From assembly GCF_032884065.1 (NCBI RefSeq), contig NC_088865.1, positions 45,021,152 through 45,085,151 on the forward strand: a stretch of 64,000 nt of DNA. Direction: 5' to 3'. The notes under the pieces were generated by a model. That model saw only the letters and a program-made list of their open reading frames with translations. It had not been told where the DNA came from and did not search any database. A program made the translations under genes and the position numbers. This stretch comes from Artemia franciscana (Eukaryota > Arthropoda > Branchiopoda > Anostraca > Artemiidae). This document shows positions 25,794-35,856 of this stretch, in pieces (position 1 is the first letter of the stretch; each line of letters starts with the position of its first letter).

Positions 25794-28700
25794 TTAAGCA
25801 ATGTACTGGTCGAATAAATCAAGGGCCAGCCCTTCTTCTTCTGTGGTGAATGACTGAAGAACAGTCATAAATCCGGAGAGCTCGCGCATCTTCTTGACAT
25901 ACTTTTCGGTGTATTTTTCTTCGAGGAAATGTGCAAGCTATAAATAAAAAGATGTACAATTTATTTTATCGAAATCCATATTAATTCTCTGTTTAAAAAG
26001 AACGATATCAAATAAGAATGCATTGTGTCAACAGGAAAAAATGAATATTTTGTTATAAATTAAATCCAAACTTTCTCAAGGAATATTTCTCATCGCTCTA
26101 AATATTGAAGTAAAATAAACAGGGAGGTATGCAAGGGTGCCCCACCTCCCAATAAAAAATCTTGAATTTCTTGGCTTTTAAGTATGAATTGATTCAATAT
26201 TTTATTATTGTTACCCCTCCTATCCCCCCCCCCGAATGTTTTATATAAAAATATATTCTCTTAAGCAGCCGAGCGTGCCCAAATTTGGTTGGCCCAAGAA
26301 AACTATTAGAATGAAAAGTGACATAATGTGACTAATTTTGATCTGATTTATCGCAGCTTATTATATTTAACAGTGGTCGCTGATCCCAAACAAAATTCAC
26401 AAATGATCTGTCTTTCCGTTTTTTAAATTGGGATACCAAAGACAACCATTTTCAACTAACATACCCGAAAAGGTATTTTTCAAAATCTAGAGGGGGAGCA
26501 ATGCTCATGTTGTGGCAAATGACCCCTCCACTTAATTGATACCACTTAAAAGGTCATTTGTAATATTTAAACTATTATCATATAAATTAATATTTTATTT
26601 TTCTTTGAATCTAAGAAAAATTAAAAGTTGTGGAAATTCCTGGGGATCGTCTACTTTTCATTTCCGATTCTATTGGCACATTTACGAAAACAACCTAGTT
26701 TTTCAATTTATTATTTACCTTCATGGCCATTAGTGAGGTTTAAAATATGTTTAATTTTTCCCTTGAAAAATTGACTTTTTTTACAGACAAGGCGATCAAA
26801 TGAAAACCGCATTATGCTTGAAACTCCAATCCCTAGACAGGATCGTTACTAGCCAAAATTTTTTGGGGGGAGCAAGAGATTTTACCGACTTGCTGGTCAT
26901 TTTTACCGGCTGTTTTGGTCAAAAATTAGTATAATGCCCGTTTCGAATACAATACGTAAAATCACTGCACGAGTAAGTAAAACCGCTGTAGTTTCCAACC
27001 GAGATTCAGATTTTGGTACATACCATGTCACTATTTTAATACTGTTTATTTAAGCAAATGAAAAATTGTGGCACCATCTTTAAAATCATGGCAGGAGTCG
27101 GTAAAACTGCTGTGTCTACCAACCAAGTTCGAAATTTCTGTAGATGAAATGACATTATTTGTCGGGGTCTTTATTGAACCGAACAAAAATTTTTAGGGGC
27201 GTCGGAAAATTCGTGCTGGGAAGCGCTACAATTTTACAGACTTCTCTTTTTTACCGAGTGACTAAACACATAACAGAGGGGGGGGGCTTCCTATATATGT
27301 GAAGGCCCCACCCCTTGGAGGTGTCGTATCTGTAAAGAACTTCACACTAACCATAAATGTGGCTGGAGCAAAGAACTGAATATTATCAGAAAGAGCTCCA
27401 CCCGGACACTGGTTTAATATAGTTTTCTATCCACCTTAATTCAAAAACTCACCACGGCATCCTCATTTTCAGTTCCATGTGCTGCAGTCTTGTGGATGAG
27501 CTGACGGATATTAGTGATTAGGTCCCGGGTGACATCAAGGGCATGACCAAGTGAGTGCTTCTCTCCACGTTCGTCTTGGAGCCTTAGCTAAAATCAAATC
27601 ACTGGAATTATTTATTTGATAACTTTCTCTCACCCTTCCCCCGTAAAAAAAAATGAAAGAGAAACTTAGAGAATTGGAGGTATATGCACATTGTTTAGCT
27701 CGAAACAACATGTCCTTACCACAAAATATTTAAAGCAGTGGGATATTTGCCCTCGCAGCGTGTTACATTGCAATAGGTTTGAAGAAGGTTCAAATTTTAC
27801 CACTAAGAAAATGAAAACAGTAATAACTTACGTTCTGAAGGGAAAGACTATCTGAAGTGCGGCGAGTGCCATTTTTAAACTGAACAGTGATCTGATTCAA
27901 ATGACCACCTCGGAGTGTGACATAATCAATCAATTCAAGGGCGTCATTCCAATGTTCATCGGATAAGCCTTGGAAATACTTATAGAACCCATTTCTATTC
28001 TTAATATCCTTGTTGAAATGACTTGCCTAAAAGAAAAAAAGAAAAAGGTTATCATATTCTTGAGAATATCGTATTCTCATTTTGATTTATATGCACATGG
28101 TTTATATATCTATTTAAATTTTGGGGTGGGAAAATAGCAAAGGACAGCAAACTCTGTAGCAGGTAAGGGCTCAAGCAAAGTGCTAAGGGCAATATTATTT
28201 TGAACCCCTACCCCTGGTAATCCTATCTTTTATGAAATATTCTTAAGTGATACAAAAACAGATTTTGTACTGGAGACGGTTAAACTCCCCCCACCTCCAG
28301 CTACCTCACTGAAGTACATGAGTGTTTGTTTAATTATAGCAGCAAGGAGTATAAGTACTTCTTCTTAATGCTAGTAAAAAAGAATTGTCTTGGATGAAAT
28401 ATATTAAATTGACAATTGATGAACCAGAATTTATTTTTATTTTTTTTCTAACGCTTAGCAGTAACATTTTTCTTTTTTGAAATATCAAATCAAAACCTAA
28501 TTATTGATATAATTTACAATCAAACTTTTGTAATTTAGCTTTTTTAATACTAGCTTACTATGAAACTGATTTTTTTTTTTCACTGAAATGAGGATAATTT
28601 GATAGAACTAAACTAATCTAATACCGAAACGAGAGGTGCCCGACTAATTCCCCTCCAGAAAATTTCCCCATCCTGGATTTCAAAATTCCACTCGATCTAC

Positions 28701-30532
28701 CACTGACATTTGGCCAAGAGATTAAGAAGAACAAACTCGGCAAGTCCTTGAACTTCCTTATTCAAGCTAGGTATGCTTATAGACGAAAGGAGAAATAAAA
28801 CCTAAAGAAACCTAATGCGGAAAACTAAATAAAACAGCAAAATAAACTGGCCAATGGGGAAACACGTTTCTAGAAATTACCCAACTCATTGTACTAAATA
28901 AAAATAGGTCAGCTGAAAGTAAGCAGCAACATTAAAACTTAAAAAGAAAAGATATCATAACGTATATGAGGAGAGCTACCCCTCCTCAATACCTCGTTTT
29001 TCAAGTTAGAGTTTGACGTTTTTCTCCGACCATTTATGAATAAATCTTGAAACACAGGGGCTGTTTAATTAGTATAATAGCCTGTTTTAAAAGTTCAGAA
29101 AAAATCTAGCGTAAAGGGTAAGGTATTGAGGAGGAGGCAACCCCTCATATACGTAATAATTTTTGTTCGCTCAAAGATTAATTTTTAATGTCGCTTTTCT
29201 TACTTTCAGCTGCAAATAAAACTTGTTCTTTTCATTTGATTTCTAATCGTTTTTTAAATAATACCGGAAAATCCAGCTCCTTCTCCGTGAAAAATGCATT
29301 TTCCCCATGAATGATGCCTCTGTGAAAATATTCTCTCGTATTAAAAATATTTTTACATGTTTATCCCCCCGAAATTTTTGGTCCATTAGAAAGGGCACTA
29401 TAATTTTGATTTCCAATCAAATGAGCCTTCTCCCGATCTTCTAGGATCGCTAGTTTGATACGATCATCCCTAGAGAAGAAAAATTAACAAATAAACACGC
29501 ATCCGTGATCTTTTTCCGGGCACAAAATGCAAAATTCCACATTTTTGTATAGAGGGGCTTGGAACCTCTATAGTAGAGTTCTCAGATATGCTAATTCTAA
29601 TGGCGAGATTTTCATTAAGATCACTTTACGTTTCGGGGTTGTTTCTCCTCTTTTTTCAAAAATTGGGCAAATACTCTCAGGCTTGTAGCTTTCGATCGGT
29701 AACATTAAACTTGATGCATTTTATATATTTTGAATATGCATTAAAATATCGACTGATGTGACATATCTATTGTTATCAAGACTCTGTTTTTTAGAGTTTC
29801 AGTTGCTATTGAGCTGCATCGCTCCTTACTTAAAGTTTGTTACCACGTACTGTTTTAAAACTGGTGCTCTCTTTGGTGTATTTGAGGATAAACGTTTCCC
29901 TTGAAGACAAAATGGAGAATAAATATAATAATCAGAAAGTGATTCTATTAATAATTATGACGGTCTTCATAATCAGAAATGACGTATGAAAACAAGAAAG
30001 GAAATAAAAAATGAAAAGAGAAAAATCAAATAGGCCTAGGTGAAAAAGGAGGATTTTGTCAGCCAGTAGCAAAATATGAAGATGAAAAGGAAACAAATAT
30101 TTCGACAAGGACCTCCGTCAAGACGTCTTCAGTTCTCGAAAAAAAAATATATGAAAGAGAAAAAAAACAAAACAACAACAAAATCTAATCTTCTTAAAAT
30201 CTTAAGAATCAAAATCAAAATATTATAATCAAAAATCAGTTTCCGTTTGCTTTTCTTGGTGTATTTTCATGCTGTTTTATTTGGAAGGCACCAAATGAAA
30301 ACAGAGGTTAAGGATTAATAACTCATTTTCTCACCAACACAGTAAATTTCAGGCTATGCTCCAAATGTTCATTTATCAAATTTTGCAAATGATAAAGATT
30401 AACATCATTGAAACTTCTGTGGGCCGAAAAGCATTCTTTCCTGTTTTTGTTGTTGTTCACAAGCTGCTTATAGCATGTAGTTGCTGATGCAGTTGCTACA
30501 GCTGCCAGTAAGATAAGAAGAAGGCCTTTCAT
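25794..30532 (-). CDS. Secreted ferritin light-chain-like subunit, copy B (4 coding exons)
   Basis: Coding exons on the complement are 30532-30335, 28026-27832, 27587-27453 and 25937-25794. Lengths (198, 195, 135, 144), phases and splice sites equal those of copy A. The product has 223 residues with the same signal peptide, cysteines and sequon. The only residue change I saw is M65 to V. A CGT-to-CGC change in exon 4 is silent. The frame is open throughout, so both copies appear functional. It faces copy A tail-to-tail. Its upstream side keeps only two array units and then meets another inverted fragment, so its original leader exon and promoter may have been lost. That is the main doubt about its expression. 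Confidence 0.92.
28899..29868 (-). mobile_element. Family R copy in intron 1 of ferritin copy B
   Basis: Mirror of the copy at 7606-8536, with the same boundaries and small differences. It shows that this insertion predates the inverted duplication. Confidence 0.8.
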
Positions 30533-30850
30533 CCTAAAAGCAAATTAAAAAATAATAAAATGACTATAATGTGTCAAATGGCTATAATGGCTATAATAGC
30601 TGCTTGTAGCATGTAGTGGCTGATGTAGTGGCTCCAGCTGCCAGTAAGATAAGAAGAAGGCCTTTCATCCTAAAAGCAAATTAAAAATAACAAAATGACT
30701 ATAATGTGTTAAATGGCTATAATGGCTATAATAGCTGCTTGTAGCATGTAGTGGCTAATGTAATAGCTCCAGCTGCCAGTAAGATAAGAAGAAGTCCTTT
30801 CATCCTAAAAGCAAATTAAAAATAACAAAATGACTATAATGTGTCAAATG
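30533..30850 (-). repeat. Remnant of signal-exon array (two units, right arm)
   Basis: Two truncated exon copies with start codons at 30668 and 30803 (complement). The 30803 unit has the AAAGGACTTC and GCTATTACA variants of the left unit starting at 6674. This shows that the duplication captured the array from that unit onward. Confidence 0.9.
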
Positions 30851-30853
30851 GCA

Positions 30854-31343
30854 CTGAAATTTACTGTGTTGGTGAGAAAATGAGTTATTAATCCTTAACC
30901 TCTGTTTTCATTTGGTGCCTTCCAAATAAAACAGCATGAAAATACACCAAGAAAAGCAAACGGAAACTGATTTTTGATTATAATATTTTGATTTTGATTC
31001 TTAAGATTTTAAGAAGATTAGATTTTGTTGTTGTTTTGTTTTTGTTTTTTTTCTCTTTCTTATATTTTTTTTTGAACACTGAAGGCGACTTGGCGGAGGT
31101 CCCTGTCGAAATATTTGTTTCCTTTTCATCTTCATATTTTGCAACTAGCTGACAAAATCCTCCTTTTTCACCTATTTGATTTTTCTCTTTTCATTTTTTA
31201 TTTCCTTTCTTGTTTTCATACGTCATTTCTGATTATGAAGACCGTCATAATTATTAATAGAATCACTTTCTGATTATTATATTTATTCTCCATTTTGTCT
31301 TCAAGGGAAACGTTTATCCTCAAATACACCAAAGAGAGCACCA
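30854..31343 (+). repeat. Third partial ferritin copy (exon 1 end plus intron 1 start)
   Basis: Corresponds to 7124-7606, starting CTGAAATTTACTGTGTTGG and running through the donor GTGAGA into intron 1 as far as CACCAAAGAGAGCACCA. It shares variants with the right arm (ACTGTG, AAATAAAACAGCATG) and others with the left arm (CTTGGCGGAGG). It cannot code because it lacks a start and other exons. With 29870-30350 it forms a second, smaller inverted repeat around a 0.5 kb centre. Confidence 0.9.
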
Positions 31344-31969
31344 AAGACATCCCCAAAGACATTGTTTTTATGGTTTTCAACTATGCTGAACAAAATGGCT
31401 GTCTCAAAATTTTGATCCGTTGACTTTGGGAAAAGATGAGCGTGGGAGGGGGCCTAGATGCCCTCCAATTTTTTTGGTCGCTTAAAAGGGCACTAGAACT
31501 TTTCATTTCCGTTAGAATGAGCCCTCTTGTGACATTCTAGGACCACTTGGTCGATACGATGACCCCTGGGGAAAAGAAAAAAAACGAAAAAAAACAAACA
31601 AACAAATAAACACGCACCCATGATTTGTCTTCTGGCAAAAAATACAAAATTCCACATTTTTGTAGATAAGAGCTTGAAACTCCTACAGTAGAGTTCTCTG
31701 ATACGCTGAATCTGACGGTGTCATTTTTGTTAAGATCTTACGACTTTTAGGGGGTGTTTCCCCCTATTTTCCTAAATGAGGCAAATTTTCTCAGGCTCGT
31801 AACTTTTGATGGGTAAGACTAAACTTGATGAAACTTATATATTTAAAATCAGCATTAAAATGCGATTCTTTTGATGTAGCTATTGATATCAAAATTCAGT
31901 TTTTTAGAGTTTTGGTTACTATTGAGCCGGATCGCTCTTTACTACAGTTCGTTACCAAAAACTGTTTGA
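31344..31969 (-). mobile_element. Family R 5' half
   Basis: On the - strand it starts TCAAACAG after A (31969/31970). It includes GAGCCTGAGAAAATTTG, the ATTTTGTATTTTTTGCCAGA word and the TTTTTTTGTTT-rich segment, and stops near CCCCAAAGACATTG. The 3' half is missing. Confidence 0.85.
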
Positions 31970-34630
31970 TTATGATTACATGGAGTTTGAGTATTCTTGT
32001 TTCTTTAGAAAGCTGAAACATAAAAGTCTTTCCTGTATTTGATAATTTATTTTTAATATTTTATTATTTAAATGTAACTTCCATTATTATTTTTGTCATT
32101 AAGATTTAGGTTGAATGTGTTTACAGTGATTTTGGGATTCTCCTTTTTAGTCAACTTTTAAAATTAAGTAATCATACGTGACTGTTTCCCATAGCTTCAT
32201 TTTATCTTAGATTATTTATCGTTTTTTTTTTTATTTGAGGATGTTTCTGTAGCCAAGATAATGAAAAAACCTGTGAGAATTGTCTCTGGTTTAACGTTTG
32301 GGAATTAAGGGCTAGAAACTAAAACCGTGACACCATGGAAACAGGAGGAATTAGACTCCCCCCTAAAAAATAAATAAAAATGATCCCTGGTTTTTTGGAG
32401 ACTTCTTGATTAAAATTAGTTTCTTATTACTTGTAAAAGAGGTAAACCCATGGCTCAGCAGTATCTGAGCATGTCCCTGACTTCGAGGAAAAGGTCTGGT
32501 TTGGCTTGATCGGCGAAATAGTGTACCGCACAAGATGTTACTGGTGTTAGGCTTTCTGGTTTGATCGTCAGTTCCTACTGTTATTGGTTTCCATAATTTT
32601 TCGTCTATAACGGCAACTCAATTGTTTTGACTAAGCATAATTTGGATGCATGTACTTTACATGTTACTTTTTTTAATAGCTTTTTACTTTTTTTAAGTAA
32701 CTTCTAACTTTTTTGGAAGCGTTGCCTTTTTTAGTTACTTTTCTATGCTTTTTTTTTACAATAAAGACGATTTGTAAAGTTATAGCTTTCTATAGTTTTG
32801 ATCAATTAAAGACTAATACTGTATCCATCAATTAGGCTCAGGGTTTGTTACTATAGGCAAAATATAACTCAATAAAGTTTTTACGTTAGTTTGTCGGTGA
32901 TTTATTAAATTGACATGACTCTTAGTTTATTAATTTTTGTTCAACTTTCCACAAAATAAGTTTTTCAAAGAAATTTAAAGAGCAATATTAAACATCTGCA
33001 TAAAACATCGGCTCAAAGATGAGCAGAAATAAAGTAATTTTTTTTAAATTACTTGATTCCCTTTGCATTCAGGTATCGTCGATTGGGTATATAAGAATAA
33101 ATCCAGTGTCTCTATTTAAAGCATGGTCTCTGTTTATGTATTTTCTTTAATTGAACGTATTTACGTGCATCTAGAAACTTGGGGGAAAGAAAGCCAAAAG
33201 CAGTGGCAACAGTTTTTGTCATTTTCTATTTCAATTTCCACCTACAGATTCATAATAAACTTTTTTTGAATTTATAAGACTGATCCTTGTTCCATCCTTT
33301 AAATACTGCGCTAAGACAATATGTCTGGGGTAGATAAGACAATATATAAGACAATACCTCCCATTGATATACTGGTGTACACAACTAAAATGGGATGGGA
33401 GGGATAGGCTATATATTTCATCAAAAAGATTACCTTTAGCTTCTATTGCTCTGAAAATATCTTCCTGATCTTATAAATAGCTTTCTTAAAGGAGGGTGTA
33501 CCAGACCCTCACAATAATCATTTTTACGTCCAGATGTTCAAGGGGGAGGAATTTTACAAGCTTAATTTTGGCACAAGGTTTCCCTTGTTAAGCAAGCAAC
33601 GCTTGAATGTGGACTTTTATCGTTGAGGGTTATACGACATATAGTCTAATTAACCCTCCTCTCCCCTCATGTGAACAGAAAGGCATCAGTTTTATAAGGG
33701 TGAACATTGGATAGTTTTTTCCAAAGAAATACACTTTCTATGGTATTGTGGGAATTTATTCGTAGTTTTAATACTAAATGACTCTAGTTTCAAACGAAAA
33801 GACTTACACAGACTTATAACAAATTTATTTTTTAACATGTCCAGATAAAACAAAAGGTACCGATTCTTGTTCTTGTGAAGCAAACATTAAGGCTGATATT
33901 CTTGTTCTTGTGAAGCAAACATTAAGGCTGATATTCTTGTTTTCGTGAAGCAAACATTAAGGCTGAGTTTTGTTCTTTAATGCAGCATTATAACTCTGTT
34001 TACCGTGGATAAATTTGAGAAAAATCTCCAGATTCAAATTCCAAGCAGTCTATACTGTTATGTCCTGTGATTGTGTTTAAGCAGCGCCATCTATAACTCA
34101 AATCACGTGATATAAGCAGTCAATAGACTTAGGGGCAAGATACTTCATCTGAAAAGGAAATAAAAGCCTTAAAAATAAATATATGTAATAATCTATTGCT
34201 TGTAACAATAAACTAAAGCTGAAAAATTCACCTAGGGCTGCAGAAGAAACAGAAGCGATCAAGGGTCAAGACCAACCGTAACGAGCATACCTATGCTCTA
34301 AAACGTTTGGTCGTATATCAGTCTTGAGCGGAAGTCCTTGAAAAATTCCACAAAGGACTGTTTTAAGGACTTGAAATAGCCCTTAAGCATGTCCTAGATT
34401 CTTATGTAAAACAATAGTTGATTTGAGTTAAGACATTGGGCAATATTTCCCGGTCGTCATTTGTGTCCCGGTGTCCCGGTCGGTAACGTCATCTTATAAT
34501 GACGTCATATACAAAGCCTTATATACTTATAATGACGTCATATGCAAACCCTCTTTTTACAAAACATACAAAAAAAACATACGTACAACTTATCTATATA
34601 TATATATATATATATAGATATTATATATAT
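31970..34630. other. Intergenic region
   Basis: AT-rich with no supported gene. A G-less stretch rich in CTTTTTT words lies at about 32660-32760. A weak pol III A-box-like word is at 32451. Two copies of TATAATGACGTCATAT sit near 34494 and 34531, just outside the Helitron end. A (TA)n tract follows at about 34594-34631. Confidence 0.5.
33863..33967 (+). repeat. Three-copy 35 bp tandem repeat
   Basis: Consecutive units starting at 33863, 33898 and 33933, each with GTGAAGCAAACATTAAGGCT. The third copy has small changes (TTTTCG for TTCTTG). Confidence 0.95.
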
Positions 34631-34631
34631 A

Positions 34632-34661
34632 CTAGCTGGATACCGGTGGCATCGCCGCCGG
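34632..34661 (-). terminator. Helitron 3' hairpin and CTAG end
   Basis: An 8 bp stem with one mismatch (34643-34650 with 34654-34661, loop of 3) lies 7 bases before CTAG on the - strand. This matches the known Helitron replication terminator layout. Insertion is into (TA)n, giving CTAG|T. Confidence 0.85.
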
Positions 34662-34718
34662 GCCCCAGCATTCCTTATGGCAGGCTTCTATATATGGACT
34701 CTCATTGTCCCTTGTGTT

Positions 34719-35850
34719 CTAATCGCAGACAGTATACAAAGCTGGGAAACGGTGGCTTCGCCGCCGGGCTGATCCTACGCATGTTGAAATAGCAGCTTTA
34801 TGATTAGGTGAAGGCATTCCCAAATCCTGAAGAGGTTTGTTTGCCATAAACTCGCACAAATCTTCAATAGTAACTAAAGTGTAGTTATAAACTTCTGATG
34901 TAAAATCAAAGGTCATATGTGACGTCTCTAAACGTTTTCGATGGAGTATATCCTCGGCCATTTTCGATTTATATTTCTCCCATAACTCTGTAGGAGCTGA
35001 AGGAGAGCAAGTTGTTAGTATGATTCCAAACAATGCACGACTTTGACTTGGAGTTTCGCACGCGTCATTGATGCAGTTTTCCCAATGTTGGTCATTTTCC
35101 AATAAATTCAGAGCCTGGCATGCACTACGGTAAGTGTCATGTATAGTACTGTTTACAGTTCTCCTGTTTACAGTTCTCAAATACTCAAAGGACGTCGAAC
35201 CGGGTACCTTCACCAAAAGCAGGCGGAGAAAGAAGCATTCATGTTGATTGGGGTGAATGGTGTAGAGTCTTCCTATCGTGGTATCTTTGAAGATGGTAGG
35301 TTGGCCGTCGACTGACTTACCCTGTTTTCGACGTTCAAATGATTTCTTTTTTGCATTGCACGTGTAGTACGAACTATACAGCAGTTTTTTTGCAAAAGAA
35401 TCATTTTGACATAACGAAAAGAAAGCAGTTAACGTTGTATCCGGTGGATTCAGAGCTCTTTGTTGCACGTTGGATTCCGAAAAATAAACACGTTGTCCGT
35501 TCTGTAAATGTACCGCTAAGTGAACAACAACTGGACTTCGTTCATGCATCGGAAATGAAAGAATTCGCCAAACAGCTTCATTACTGCTTATAAATCTTCC
35601 AGCCTGATATTGTACGATTTCATCAATATCATTGATTTCGGACTGCAAGTCAAAAACTACCATGTTGCTGCCTTTGTTGACGTATTTATGTATTTGATTG
35701 CCTTTACGGAGTTACAGTATTCAACGTTTATTTGTGCATTAAATGTTTTGATAATAAAGGTGAATATGGAAGAGCCAACTGGTTATCTACTTCGATGGGT
35801 GTACCGTTATGCTTCTTTATTATTGCTGTTTTACCACCATCTTCAGTAGT
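34719..35850 (-). pseudogene. Helitron Rep, C-terminal part
   Basis: The main open part (35663-34719) contains EYLRTVNRRTVNSTIHDTYR, SACQALNLLENDQHWENCIN and ETPSQSRALFGIIL, all typical of the segment between Rep and helicase. Upstream in shifted frames are EDGGKTAIIKKHNGTPIEVD, LALPYSPLLSK and NVEYCNSVKAIKYI then KYVNKG. The last two hold the two catalytic tyrosines (about 35680-35700), separated by a frame-breaking deletion. Clear Helitron homology ends at LGMPSPNHKA, and the last 25 or so residues come from the terminator hairpin region. The Pif1 helicase domain is missing. Confidence 0.85.
34736..34766 (-). terminator. Degenerate second Helitron-like 3' hairpin
   Basis: The complement of 34750-34766 repeats the same GC-rich hairpin (CGGTGGC, loop TTC, GCCGCCG). 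The terminal CTAG is replaced by CTTTG, so this inner terminator looks dead. It lies about 100 bp inside the outer one. Confidence 0.7.
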
Positions 35851-35856
35851 AACCGG

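Larger units (their letters stand above)
20463..30852. repeat. Right arm of giant inverted duplication
   Basis: Reverse complement of the left arm, lacking the 1.7 kb R insertion. The outer edge (30850-30852, TGGC) joins directly to a + strand copy of the exon 1 end, so only two of the nine array units are present here. Confidence 0.95.

Noticed and set aside
34499-34792. 97-codon frame reading through the (TA)n tract
   Set aside because: It spans the microsatellite and the Helitron hairpins, so it is not a gene.
34719-34800. Treating the last 25 residues of the Helitron frame (VGSARRRSHRFPA) as protein
   Set aside because: They are encoded by the terminator hairpin region. Helitron protein similarity stops before them.
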